In this document: positions 34,706 to 43,583 of the stretch, piece by piece
How the letters are laid out: every line of letters begins with the position of its first letter
Numbering within the stretch: position 1 is the stretch's first letter
NCBI GenBank assembly: GCA_030146915.1
Contig: JASLAT010000005.1
Span: 62,001 to 126,000 of the forward strand
Length of the DNA stretch: 64,000 bases
Direction: 5' to 3'
Source of the DNA: Tissierellales bacterium
Lineage (GTDB): Bacteria; Bacillota; Clostridia; Tissierellales; Tissierellaceae
Notes under the pieces: model-generated
The model's input: the letters and a program-made list of their open reading frames with translations, nothing else
Told to the model about the DNA's origin: nothing
Database searches by the model: none
Program-made: the position numbers and the translations under genes

Positions 34706-35422
34706 TTAAAAAATACTGTCTGATGAATGTAGTAAATTAACATTACCATCTAAACCTAGGCTATCTATTAATATAAAGTTTTTATTTTTATCATCAAATT
34801 TAAACTTTTTAACCTCTATGTTAGCAGATTGTTTTAAGTTTAAAAATATATATAAGTCCTCATCTAATTGTGCTAGATCAAAACTAGGTTGACCAAGTTG
34901 AACATAATCGTTAAATAACTCATAATCTCCATCTTTATCGTGAACTATAAGTTTCCAATTCTGTCCATCATCAAACATAAACTCACCATTATTATCTTCT
35001 TCTGCAGATGTATAAAGTGAGATTTTTTTATCATCAAATTCATACTTATCTACAAGATTAAATCCATCAAGATCTACCTTTTCTCCTAACTTAATGATTT
35101 CATTATTTTCTTTTTTATTAGGTGTTTTTTCAGTCTTAATATCTACAGGCTTAATAGAGATTATATTTTTATCCTTATCATAGGCTAAAATGTAATCATC
35201 TTCTGACTGTAATGTATCCACAAGTTTAGTATCTTTAGTTAATAGTTCTGACTTATGTCCATCTATTTCAAAGATAAGCTTACTTGTATCCTCATCGGCC
35301 TCTATAAATTTACCTAGGTCTGTATCAATATCTGCACTTACTGTTTTATCGCCACAGGCTGTTAAAGCTAATGCAAGAATTAAGCTTACAGTTAAAAATA
35401 TTAAATGCTTTTGTTTTTTCAA
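34706..35422 (-). CDS. Lipoprotein of unknown function
   Basis: 238 residues. Signal peptide with lipobox LTAC, lipidated Cys23. The mature part alternates short strands and acidic loops; no catalytic motif or family was recognised. It is 4 bp downstream of a hemerythrin-domain gene on the same message, with AGGAGTGA before its ATG, so the two may serve one redox or oxygen-related process. Confidence 0.82.
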   Translation of the reverse strand: MKKQKHLIFLTVSLILALALTACGDKTVSADIDTDLGKFIEADEDTSKLIFEIDGHKSELLTKDTKLVDTLQSEDDYILAYDKDKNIISIKPVDIKTEKTPNKKENNEIIKLGEKVDLDGFNLVDKYEFDDKKISLYTSAEEDNNGEFMFDDGQNWKLIVHDKDGDYELFNDYVQLGQPSFDLAQLDEDLYIFLNLKQSANIEVKKFKFDDKNKNFILIDSLGLDGNVNLLHSSDSIF

Positions 35423-35426
35423 AAAA

Positions 35427-35987
35427 TCACTCCTCTAAATACTTTTCTTCTAGGTTATCTATCATTGATTTGAACCTTACTTGAAGTTTACTATCTTCTG
35501 CTTCTTTCTCAACTTCATTAAACCTATCTATAATTTTCACAGACTCTTCTTTAGAAAGTAGGTCCTCTGCAAGTAAATATATAGCTGAATTTTCTTTGAA
35601 AATATGTCTTTCCATTAAATCAACATAGGAAACTGAATTAGCTATAATATCTAATTTCGCCATATTATCTCCCAGATTATATTTTTTTAAAGCCTCTTCT
35701 AAATTAGCCCTATATAGCCTAGCACTATTGTGTTCAATTTTCATAGCTAAAATAGCCTTAGAAGCTGGACTATCATCTGATTTTTCTTCAAGTACTTTAA
35801 AAAGAATTCCATCTTCTTTTTTATGATGGTGATCATCTACATAATGTTTCATGAAGTCTAAAACCAGATAATAATCATTAACATCATGATCCAAACCTTC
35901 CATGAAATTATAAGATAAATGGGTTATTATTCTTAACATTTTTCTAATATTATCATGTTCAACTACAAGTAAATCTGTTGCTTTCAT
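35427..35987 (-). CDS. Hemerythrin-domain protein
   Basis: 186 residues, all-helical. Iron-ligand pattern of the hemerythrin HHE domain: EHDNIRKM (His11), HHHKKEDGILF, EHNSARLY and ERHIFKENSAIY give the usual five His and carboxylates of a di-iron centre. Such stand-alone proteins sense or buffer oxygen or help repair iron centres (YtfE/Ric-like) in anaerobes. No regulatory domain is attached. AGGGGGGAT before the ATG. Confidence 0.9.
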   Translation of the reverse strand: MKATDLLVVEHDNIRKMLRIITHLSYNFMEGLDHDVNDYYLVLDFMKHYVDDHHHKKEDGILFKVLEEKSDDSPASKAILAMKIEHNSARLYRANLEEALKKYNLGDNMAKLDIIANSVSYVDLMERHIFKENSAIYLLAEDLLSKEESVKIIDRFNEVEKEAEDSKLQVRFKSMIDNLEEKYLEE

Positions 35988-36058
35988 AATATCCCCCCTA
36001 ATAATTGTATTTTATCACAAATCTAGTGTAAAATGGAAATAAGATTATGGAGGTATTT

Positions 36059-36742
36059 ATGTTTGGTTATAATATAAAGATAAATAAAAAGAAAATAAAG
36101 CATGCTTATATAAGGATAAACGGAAGTAATAAAGAAATTAGTCTATCAGTACCTAATTATTATAGTGATAAAATGGTAGAAGAACTTATAAGATTAAGGA
36201 TTCACTGGATAGAGAGTAAATTAGGGGAATTGAAACATAGGGTTATTTTAAAAGATCCTAAGGGTGTAGATGGAGAAAAGTTATTGTATTTTGGTAATAG
36301 TATAATTTTGAACATAAAAACTATAAGTAGTGGAAAACATAAGGTTGAAAAATTAGGAGATAAGCTTATTGTATATGTTTATGACAATACAAAACCTGAT
36401 TCTATAAGAAGGTTAATATTAGAATATTATCGTAATGAATTACTATTAAAAATGGAGACTTATATAAAAAAATGGGAGAAAATTTTAAATATAAATTTAA
36501 ATGAGTATAGAACAAAAAATATGAAAACTAGATGGGGTACTTGTAATAGGACTAAAAAAAGAATTTGGATAAACCTTAGGTTAGCTTATATAGACGAAAA
36601 ATACTTAGAGTATGTAATAGTACATGAAATGATGCACATTTTAAAATCAGGACATGGAAGAGAATTTAAAAATTTAATGAGTAAGTACTTTCCAAATTGG
36701 ATTAAGTTAGATAGAGAATTAAAAGATTATTTGTTAACATAA
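36059..36742 (+). CDS. YgjP-like zinc metalloprotein (M48-related, DUF45)
   Basis: 227 residues from the ATG at 36059, preceded by GGAGG with five-base spacing; the earlier ATG at 36047 would overlap that ribosome site. Contains NMKTRWGTCN and VIVHEMMHILKSGHGREF, the HExxH zinc site and following helix of the YgjP/SprT-like family. N-terminal IKINKKKIKHAYIRI is the usual beta-rich lead. Cytoplasmic; physiological target unknown. Confidence 0.9.
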   Translation: MFGYNIKINKKKIKHAYIRINGSNKEISLSVPNYYSDKMVEELIRLRIHWIESKLGELKHRVILKDPKGVDGEKLLYFGNSIILNIKTISSGKHKVEKLGDKLIVYVYDNTKPDSIRRLILEYYRNELLLKMETYIKKWEKILNINLNEYRTKNMKTRWGTCNRTKKRIWINLRLAYIDEKYLEYVIVHEMMHILKSGHGREFKNLMSKYFPNWIKLDRELKDYLLT

Positions 36743-36806
36743 CTTGCAAAAAAATAAAAAGAATGGTTTAATAAATAGGAGGCATATATTTTTAAAAAGT
36801 GTTTCC

Positions 36807-36838
36807 GGAAAACTGGAAAGAGTTATGGAAAACTGGAA
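36807..36838 (+). repeat. Two direct 12-bp repeats in the leader of the peptide-use island
   Basis: GGAAAACTGGAA occurs at 36807-36818 and again at 36827-36838, start to start 20 bp (two DNA turns). The core AAAACTGGAA recurs at 42186-42195, upstream of the sigma-54 promoter of the same island. Immediately left is GTTTCCGGAAAAC, an imperfect palindrome. The right-hand copy merges with the ribosome site. Confidence 0.55.
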
Positions 36839-36847
36839 GGAGTAGAG

Positions 36848-38026
36848 ATGAAAATAAAAAATATAATAGAAAATATAATAGATGATGTAATAGATATAAG
36901 AAGAGAGTTTCATATGTATCCTGAACTTAGCGAAAAGGAATATAAAACTCAGGAAAGGATAATATCTTACTTAAAAAGTTGGGATATTCCTTATAAAAAA
37001 GTTGCAGATACAGGTGTTTTAGCCTTTATTGAAGGGGCTAAACCAGGTCCTACTATTGGAGCTAGAGCAGATATAGATGCACTACCTATATGTGAGGAAA
37101 ATGACTTAGAATTTAGGTCTAAAAACCCTGGGGTTATGCATGCATGTGGACATGATGTTCATACAGCTATACATCTAGGTTTAGCTAAGATATTAAAGTC
37201 TATAGAGAGTGAAATTCATGGGAATGTAAAAATTTTCTTTCAACCTGCTGAAGAAACAGTTGGTGGGGCAGATAGAATGATAAAGGAAGGGGTTTTAGAG
37301 AATCCAAGAGTTGATAAGGTTATCTCTTTACATGTAACAGAGGATTTTGAAGTTGGCGAGATAGAAGTTAAAAAAGGTAGATTAAATGCATCTACTAATG
37401 AATTTGAGATAAAAATAAAGGGAAGCCAAGGACATGCTGCTTATCCAGAAAAAAGTGTAGATGCAATAATTATAGCAGCAAATGTAGTATTAGCACTGCA
37501 AACTTTAGTAAGTAGAAATGTTTCTCCCCTGAATCCAGTGGTCCTAACAATTGGGCAAATAAGAGCAGGGAACAAAAATAATGTAATAGCGGGAGAAGCG
37601 ATAATCTCTGGAACCTTAAGGACTCTAAATGAAGAGACAAGAGAGTTTGCAAAGGGAAGGCTTAAGGACATAGCAGAGAATACAGCTAAGGTATATGGAG
37701 GAAGTGCTGATGTTAAGCTACCTGTTGCAGGGGCTTTTCCAGTTTTAATAAATGATGATGAAATGGTGGAAGATTTTATAGAAGTTGCTAAGGATATTGT
37801 AGGTAAGGAAAATATTTATTTTAAAAGTCAACCGAGTATGGGAGGAGATGATTTTTCATTTTTCTCTAGGGAAAGGCCATCTTTATATTACTTTTTAGGA
37901 TGTGGAAATAGGAAAAAAGGTTGGACGGAACCAGCTCATAGTAGTGGTTTTAAAATAGATGAATCTTGTATAAAAATAGGATTGGAACTTCAATTAAAAT
38001 CAATTTTAAAATTTTTACAGGAGTGA
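36848..38026 (+). CDS. M20 amidohydrolase (N-acyl-amino-acid/hippurate hydrolase type)
   Basis: 392 residues, cytoplasmic. M20D features: GARADIDALPI, HACGHDVHTAIHLG (metal ligands), FFQPAEETVGGADRMI (catalytic glutamate), and C-terminal MGGDDFSFF. Removes an acyl group or splits a dipeptide from an amino acid; close relatives include N-acetyldiaminopimelate deacetylase and aminoacylases. AGGAGT precedes the ATG. It opens the island of peptide-degrading genes and ends 4 bp before dppA. Confidence 0.92.
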   Translation: MKIKNIIENIIDDVIDIRREFHMYPELSEKEYKTQERIISYLKSWDIPYKKVADTGVLAFIEGAKPGPTIGARADIDALPICEENDLEFRSKNPGVMHACGHDVHTAIHLGLAKILKSIESEIHGNVKIFFQPAEETVGGADRMIKEGVLENPRVDKVISLHVTEDFEVGEIEVKKGRLNASTNEFEIKIKGSQGHAAYPEKSVDAIIIAANVVLALQTLVSRNVSPLNPVVLTIGQIRAGNKNNVIAGEAIISGTLRTLNEETREFAKGRLKDIAENTAKVYGGSADVKLPVAGAFPVLINDDEMVEDFIEVAKDIVGKENIYFKSQPSMGGDDFSFFSRERPSLYYFLGCGNRKKGWTEPAHSSGFKIDESCIKIGLELQLKSILKFLQE

Positions 38027-38030
38027 TTAT

Positions 38031-38828
38031 TTGAAAGTATATATAAGCGTTGATATAGAAGGTATAACAGGAGTAACAAGTTGGGAGGAAACGGAGATTG
38101 ATGGTATTGGCTCTGATTTTGCTAAAAATCAGATGACAAAAGAAGCTTTAGCAGCTTGTCAAGCAGCTATAGAGATGGGGGCAAAAGAAGTTTATATAAA
38201 AGATGCCCACGATACAGGTAGAAGTTTAGATCTAAGTGTTTTTCCAAAAGAGGTTAAGGTAATTAGACAGTGGACAGGAGAGCCTGTGTCTATGTTAGCG
38301 GGCTTAGATTCTAGTTTTGATGCCTTAATTTTAATAGGTTATCATTCAGCAGCAGGGCAAGTAGGCAATCCACTTGCACATACTATCAGTAGAAAGAAAG
38401 TCCATTATATTAAGATAAATGGTGAGATTGTTTCAGAATTTGATTTAAATAGTATGGTTGCCTGGGAAAGAGGGGTACCTACAGTATTTGTTAGTGGAGA
38501 TGAGAATCTTACTTTAAATGCTAAAAAACTCATACCTAAAATTGAAACATTAGCAGTTAAGGATGGACTAGGTGGAGCTAGTATAGATATTAGTCCAAAT
38601 TTAGCTCTTGAATTGATAAAAGAAGGAGTAAAAAAAGGAATATCAAAAATAGATGAGTGTAAAATAGAATTACCAGATACTTTTGAAGTTGAGTTATCAT
38701 ATAAGGATCATACTATGGTTAATAGGGCTAGATACTACCCAGGTGTTCAGGTTAAAGATGCTTATAGTGTAAGCTATAAAAGTAAAACAATGGAAGATAT
38801 GATGACTACAAGAATGTTTATAATGTAG
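38031..38828 (+). CDS. dppA: D-aminopeptidase DppA (M55 family)
   Basis: 265 residues from a TTG start with AGGAGTGA upstream. SVDIEGITGVTSWEE at the N terminus carries the first zinc ligands (Asp/Glu), KDAHDTGR and GYHSAAG more ligands, and HTISRKKV the following strand. M55 DppA forms a decamer and removes N-terminal D-alanine from peptides such as D-Ala-D-Ala. That activity fits a role in recycling D-amino acids from cell-wall peptides, as do the LD-carboxypeptidase and dipeptidase genes further along. Confidence 0.93.
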   Translation: MKVYISVDIEGITGVTSWEETEIDGIGSDFAKNQMTKEALAACQAAIEMGAKEVYIKDAHDTGRSLDLSVFPKEVKVIRQWTGEPVSMLAGLDSSFDALILIGYHSAAGQVGNPLAHTISRKKVHYIKINGEIVSEFDLNSMVAWERGVPTVFVSGDENLTLNAKKLIPKIETLAVKDGLGGASIDISPNLALELIKEGVKKGISKIDECKIELPDTFEVELSYKDHTMVNRARYYPGVQVKDAYSVSYKSKTMEDMMTTRMFIM

Positions 38829-38836
38829 GTGATAGG

Positions 38837-40579
38837 GTGCAAAAATTAGAATATGCAAAACTTTTTACAAATATGATGTCAGAAGGTTTTATTTTTATAG
38901 ATCAGGAAGGGATAATTAGAATCTATAATGATAGTGCGAAAGAAATATTTGGTTTAAATAATAAATATGATATAGAACATGAAGCCGGTAGTTTGGAGGA
39001 AGGAGACATAATAATAGTAGTTAATAACTCTTTATCTTCTGATGACGGTAATATGGATTTTGAATCATTAAAGCTTCTTGGATTAGAGAATATAGGTATT
39101 AAAGCTGGTGATGCTTTTATATCTATATCTAAATATAGACAATCTAATATTGATTATAGAGTAAGACGAGATTATGAAAGACAAATAAATTTAAAAAGTG
39201 TATTTAATGATATTAACATTGAGGGATCAATAGATTTTAATAAAAACATGACAAATATTAGAGTTAATGACGTTGATTTTCCCCTAGAATTTATTAATCA
39301 CATAGGTCATATGTTAGTACTTAGCGGAAAAGATTATAAATTAAAGTTTTATCAGAGCAATGGGTATACTGCTAGAAAGGAAAGTATAAATGATCTGTTA
39401 AAGGGGAAAGGCTATCAGGCCAAGTACAATAGTAGTCAAAATATGAAGCTAATAGGAGAAAATATTTTCTCAATCCATAAATCAGAAACTATCATAGAAG
39501 ATTTTTATCGAGTTGCTCAGGGAGCTGATCTTGTTCGAAAAGATGAATATGAAGAAATTAATGGATTTCCTAGTCTTTGTACGATACATCCTGTAGAAGC
39601 TGAGGGTAAAAGAGTAGGCGCAGCTTTAAGAGTTGAAAATATATCTAAGTTAGAGCAACTTATAAGAGATAGAGATGAGTTGTTAAAAGATTTAGAAGAG
39701 GTAACAAAAAATATAAAAGAAAAAGAAGATTTAAAATCAATGTTTAAAGATTATCCAGGACAGTCAAATTCAATTATCCAGGCTAAAAAGATGGCTTATA
39801 GAGCTAGTAAGACTTTAAGTAATATTTTAATACTAGGTTCTCAAGGGGTAGGTAAAAGTACTATGGCCAAAATAATTCATAGACATAGTTCTTTAGGAGA
39901 AGAACAATTTTTAAGATTAAATTGTAGTTATTTGAATGAAGAAAACTTTGATAGTTCATTAAAGTCTTTTGAAAAGGGAACCGTTTACTTTGAAGAGATA
40001 GGAAATTTAAGTTTAGTATTACAAGAAAAGCTTTTAAGACTTCTAGATGGGGCAGATAGCAAGATAAGATTTATTTTTTCAACTGCTAAAAATTTAGATA
40101 AAATGATTTTACAAAGCACTTTTAATGAAGAACTATACTATGAAATCAATGTTTTTCCTATATATATAGAGGATCTAAAAGATAGAAAGATGGATATAAA
40201 ACCTATAGTAGATAACTTACTACCAAAGGTTTGTAAGCAAGCTAAAGTAGAAGAAAAAAGAATTTCAAAGGAAGCTTTGGATATTTTAGAATCTTATTCC
40301 TGGCCAAGAAATATTAAGGACTTAAAGAACGTACTAGAAAGAGCTGTAAACTTAAGTTTAGGGGACAATATATTAACTAAGCATATAGTTCTTATAGAAG
40401 ATATGAGACTTGTAGATGATAAGCCTAAAAATCTTAAGGAGGCTTTAGAAGAAAAAGAAAAGATTATACTTCAGACCAGCATAGCTAAGCATAAAGGAGA
40501 TAGAAAGAAAATTATAAAAGAACTAGGAATTAGCCAAAGTACTTTTTATGAAAAACTGAACAAGTATGATTTAAACTAG
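38837..40579 (+). CDS. PAS-AAA+-Fis regulator lacking the sigma-54 GAFTGA loop
   Basis: 580 residues from a GTG with AGGTGAT upstream. PAS-like sensor (about 1-60, MMSEGFIFIDQEGIIRIYN), a family-specific segment (GDIIIVVNNSLSSDDG...), a second sensor-like domain, then AAA+ with Walker A GSQGVGKST at 334-342 and Walker-B-like GTVYFEEIG. Between them, where activators have about 25 residues including GAFTGA, this protein goes straight from LNEENFDSSLKSFEKG to the Walker B strand. The Fis-type helix-turn-helix end (KIIKELGISQSTFYEKLNKY) is intact. It should bind DNA but not remodel sigma-54 polymerase. Paralogue of the gene at 45715. Confidence 0.88.
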   Translation: MQKLEYAKLFTNMMSEGFIFIDQEGIIRIYNDSAKEIFGLNNKYDIEHEAGSLEEGDIIIVVNNSLSSDDGNMDFESLKLLGLENIGIKAGDAFISISKYRQSNIDYRVRRDYERQINLKSVFNDINIEGSIDFNKNMTNIRVNDVDFPLEFINHIGHMLVLSGKDYKLKFYQSNGYTARKESINDLLKGKGYQAKYNSSQNMKLIGENIFSIHKSETIIEDFYRVAQGADLVRKDEYEEINGFPSLCTIHPVEAEGKRVGAALRVENISKLEQLIRDRDELLKDLEEVTKNIKEKEDLKSMFKDYPGQSNSIIQAKKMAYRASKTLSNILILGSQGVGKSTMAKIIHRHSSLGEEQFLRLNCSYLNEENFDSSLKSFEKGTVYFEEIGNLSLVLQEKLLRLLDGADSKIRFIFSTAKNLDKMILQSTFNEELYYEINVFPIYIEDLKDRKMDIKPIVDNLLPKVCKQAKVEEKRISKEALDILESYSWPRNIKDLKNVLERAVNLSLGDNILTKHIVLIEDMRLVDDKPKNLKEALEEKEKIILQTSIAKHKGDRKKIIKELGISQSTFYEKLNKYDLN

Positions 40580-40589
40580 GAGGGTTTTA

Positions 40590-42113
40590 ATGTTAAAGAA
40601 GAGAAACTTTTTAATAATGGTAGCTATACTTTTATCTATTAGTATATTGTTTTCAGCCTGTGATGATGTCGGTTCTAAAAATGATTCCATTGTTGTAGCT
40701 CAAGATAGAGATGCAACTTCACTTGATCCACATGGTTCTAATGATGAAGGTTCCAATAGGGTTAGGGTTCAAATATTTAGTAATTTGGTAAAGTTTACAG
40801 AAGATGGAGAGTTAGTAGGAGACCTAGCTGAGAGTTGGAAAAACATAGATGATAAGACTATAGAGTTTAAAATAAAAGAAAATGTTAAGTTTCATGATGG
40901 TTCAGATTTAAGTATGGAAGATGTAAAGTTTTCTTTAGATAGAAGTAGAAAAACTCCTCTAGTTAGTCATATTTTGGAGGACGTTAGGGATATTAGGGTG
41001 GTAGAAGGTAATAAAATACAAGTAGAAACTTATGAACCATCAGCAACTATTATGAGTAAATTAGCTAGTCCCGCTGCAGCTATTATGAGCAAGAAAGTAG
41101 TAGAAAAATCAGGTGAAGATATTGGAGAGAATCCTATAGGCACAGGTCCATTTAAGTTAGCCAAATGGGATCCAGGATATAGTATAAAGTTAGAAAGATT
41201 CGATGAATATTTTGGAGAAAAAGCTAAATCAGAAGAGATAGTATTTAAGATAGTACCTGAAGGTAACAATAGAACTATAGGCTTGGAAACTGGCGAGATA
41301 GATATAGCTTATGAAATAGATCCAGTTAACATGAGTATAATAAAAGATAATGATGAGTTAGAGTATATAACAGATGATTCTTTTACAGTACACTACCTAG
41401 GTTTTAATAATCAAAAAGAGCCTTTTGATAGAGAGAATATAAGGAAAGCTATTGCTTATGGAATAGATATGGATGATATTATCGAAGTTGTTCTTTATGA
41501 TACGGTTAAGAAGGCAGATTCACTTTTAAATAAAAATGTTATAGGTTCGGGTGAAAAAACCTATAATAGTTATGATTATAATCCAGACTTAGCAAAGGAA
41601 CTTTTAGCTAAAGAAGGATTTGAAGATGGATTAGATTTAGAACTTATGATTAGTGATAGTGATATAAGAGTTAGGATAGCTGAGATAATGCAGGAACAAT
41701 TAAGACATATAGGGGTTAATGTAAATGTAAAAACCTCAGAATGGGGTGCATTTATAGAGCAAGTTGGAAATGGTGAACACGATGCTTTTTTATTAGCAGC
41801 TACTGTTTCAACTGGAGATGCTGATGATCCTTATTCTTTATTACTTCATTCAGACCAGTTAGGTCAGGCAGGAAATAGATCTTTTTATGTAAACCCTAGA
41901 GTAGATGAGTTGATAGAGGAAGGAAGAATGGAGTTAGATCCTGTAAAAAGAGTTAAAATTTATGACACAATACAAGAAATAATTAATGAAGAATTACCTA
42001 TTTACCCACTATACTTTAATAATCAAAATGCTGGAATTAATAAAAATATTAAAGGTTTTAAATTAAATCCTGCAGGATATCATTTCCTAGATAAAGTATA
42101 TAAGGAAGATTAA
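40590..42113 (+). CDS. Peptide/oligopeptide ABC transporter substrate-binding lipoprotein
   Basis: 507 residues, SBP_bac_5 (DppA/OppA) family. Lipobox FSAC with lipidated Cys24. Family motifs: DPHGSNDEGSNRVRVQIFSNLVKF, ADLAESWKNIDDKTIEFKIKENVKFHDGSDLSMEDV-type segment, and GTGPFKLAKWDPGYSIKLERFDEYFG. No permease or ATPase genes are near it, so it must use a shared transporter encoded elsewhere or act as a receptor. Position inside the peptide-use island suggests it captures the island's peptides. AGGAGG eight bases before the ATG. Confidence 0.92.
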   Translation: MLKKRNFLIMVAILLSISILFSACDDVGSKNDSIVVAQDRDATSLDPHGSNDEGSNRVRVQIFSNLVKFTEDGELVGDLAESWKNIDDKTIEFKIKENVKFHDGSDLSMEDVKFSLDRSRKTPLVSHILEDVRDIRVVEGNKIQVETYEPSATIMSKLASPAAAIMSKKVVEKSGEDIGENPIGTGPFKLAKWDPGYSIKLERFDEYFGEKAKSEEIVFKIVPEGNNRTIGLETGEIDIAYEIDPVNMSIIKDNDELEYITDDSFTVHYLGFNNQKEPFDRENIRKAIAYGIDMDDIIEVVLYDTVKKADSLLNKNVIGSGEKTYNSYDYNPDLAKELLAKEGFEDGLDLELMISDSDIRVRIAEIMQEQLRHIGVNVNVKTSEWGAFIEQVGNGEHDAFLLAATVSTGDADDPYSLLLHSDQLGQAGNRSFYVNPRVDELIEEGRMELDPVKRVKIYDTIQEIINEELPIYPLYFNNQNAGINKNIKGFKLNPAGYHFLDKVYKED

Positions 42114-42118
42114 AATTA

Positions 42119-42155
42119 TCCTAAAATATAGACTAATATCTATATTTTAGGATTT
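42119..42155 (+). terminator. Terminator after the binding protein
   Basis: 14-bp stem 42119-42132/42139-42152, loop CTAATA, then TTTA; the T tract is weak. It separates the first part of the island from the sigma-54 unit. Confidence 0.55.
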
Positions 42156-42185
42156 ATAAGACTTTGAATTTCAAGAATATTCTGT

Positions 42186-42195
42186 AAAACTGGAA
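42186..42195 (+). repeat. Third copy of AAAACTGGAA
   Basis: Same 10-mer as at 36809 and 36829; here it stands 30 bases before the -24 element of the sigma-54 promoter, so it may be part of an activator or repressor site. Confidence 0.4.
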
Positions 42196-42222
42196 AAAAT
42201 GTCTAAAAATACATGAGAAATC

Positions 42223-42239
42223 TTGGCAGCTAACTTGCA
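42223..42239 (+). promoter_or_regulatory. Sigma-54 (-24/-12) promoter
   Basis: TTGGCAGCTAACTTGCA: the -24 GG (42225-42226) and -12 GC (42237-42238) are separated by exactly 10 bases, and TTGGCA and TTGCA match the consensus nearly perfectly. Transcription would begin about 42250, close before the ribosome site of the LysA-family gene. A GAFTGA-bearing sigma-54 activator is encoded in the same island. Confidence 0.85.
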
Positions 42240-42277
42240 TCTACTATATATTGAAAAATATTATAGGAGATGATTTT

Positions 42278-43543
42278 ATGAAAAATTATGTTTTCGCAGG
42301 AATAGATACAGTGAAAATGGCTGAAAAATATGGTACACCTTTATATTTAATGGATGAAGACTTTATCCATAGCAGGATAGAAGAAATTCAAAGTGATTTT
42401 TTAAATAAATATGATAATACATTTGCTGCTTACGCTTCTAAAGCTTTTTTAAATAAGGAAATGGCAAGAATTATAAAGGATAGTCCTTTAGGTTTAGACG
42501 TTGTATCTGGAGGGGAGCTCTATCTTGCCTACTCAGTAGATTTTCCTATGGATAGGATTATATTTCATGGTAATAATAAGTCTAAAGAAGAGCTAGATTT
42601 AGCCTTAAAACTAGATGTAGGTAGAATAGTTGTTGATAATTTATATGAACTTGAGCTTTTAGGATTACTATCAGAAAAATATAAAAAAAATATAAATATA
42701 TTATTTAGAATAAGTCCTGGTGTAGATAGTGATACACATAGTTATATACAAACGGCTCAAGAAGACTCTAAATTTGGTATAAGTCTTAATAAAGATTCTA
42801 TCGATGAGGTATTTAATTTACTAGCTAGTTATAAATATCTTAATTATAGTGGTTTGCATTTTCATATAGGATCACAGTTAGATAATTCTAAAAGTCATAT
42901 AGAGGCTATAGATTATATTATAGATTTAATCTTATATTTAAAGGAAAATTATAATTTATTAACAAAAGAGTTAAATACTGGTGGAGGTTATGGTGTAGAC
43001 CATTTAAAAATAGGTTCTAGTAAGGACTTGTCTTATTTTATTGATCCTATAATGGAGAGAATTATATCTTTGTGTAGAAAGAATAATATAGCTAGGCCTA
43101 GGGTTATTATAGAGCCAGGAAGATGGCTTGTAGCTAATGCAGGGATGACTATTTATAAGGTAGGAAGTATAAAGGATATTAAAAATGTTAGAAAGTATGT
43201 CAGTGTAGATGGAGGTATGACAGATAATATTAGGCCCAGTCTTTATGGGGCAGAATATAGGGCTAAACTTCTTAATAATTTGGATAGTAAGAGGGAAAAA
43301 GAGCTTGTAACTATAGCAGGTAAGAGATGTGAATCTGGAGATATTCTTATAAAAGATATAGTTTTACCTAAACTAAAGCATGGAGATTATATAGGTATTT
43401 TCTCTACAGGAGCCTATAACTATTCTATGTCTAGTAATTATAATAAGGCAAGAAAAGCTGCTGTTGTTATGGTTAATAAGGGGGTAGATAGGTTAATTGT
43501 AAAAAGAGAGACTTATCAAGATCTAATAAAAAACGATATTTAA
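42278..43543 (+). CDS. lysA: LysA-family PLP-dependent decarboxylase (diaminopimelate decarboxylase-like)
   Basis: 421 residues from the ATG at 42278 (ATAGGAGATG upstream); a TTG at 42251 in frame is unlikely because it would coincide with the transcription start. Alanine-racemase-fold decarboxylase: AYASKAF with PLP lysine Lys55, HFHIGSQL, NTGGGYG, IIEPGRWLV and RCESGDIL (active-site Cys and Asp). These suit meso-diaminopimelate decarboxylation to lysine, yet in this family small changes give D-ornithine/D-lysine or other specificity. Being sigma-54 driven and beside peptidases rather than lysine-synthesis genes, it is probably catabolic. Confidence 0.85.
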   Translation: MKNYVFAGIDTVKMAEKYGTPLYLMDEDFIHSRIEEIQSDFLNKYDNTFAAYASKAFLNKEMARIIKDSPLGLDVVSGGELYLAYSVDFPMDRIIFHGNNKSKEELDLALKLDVGRIVVDNLYELELLGLLSEKYKKNINILFRISPGVDSDTHSYIQTAQEDSKFGISLNKDSIDEVFNLLASYKYLNYSGLHFHIGSQLDNSKSHIEAIDYIIDLILYLKENYNLLTKELNTGGGYGVDHLKIGSSKDLSYFIDPIMERIISLCRKNNIARPRVIIEPGRWLVANAGMTIYKVGSIKDIKNVRKYVSVDGGMTDNIRPSLYGAEYRAKLLNNLDSKREKELVTIAGKRCESGDILIKDIVLPKLKHGDYIGIFSTGAYNYSMSSNYNKARKAAVVMVNKGVDRLIVKRETYQDLIKNDI

Positions 43544-43583
43544 AGTTAGTAATAATTGTAGTTATGATTATGAGGAGGATTAT

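Noticed and set aside
36731..36750. TTGTTAACATAACTTGCAAA as a second sigma-54 promoter before the M20 gene
   Set aside because: It has a good TTGCA but no GG at -24 and the nearest G is one base off in spacing; shares only TAACTTGCA with the true site at 42223.
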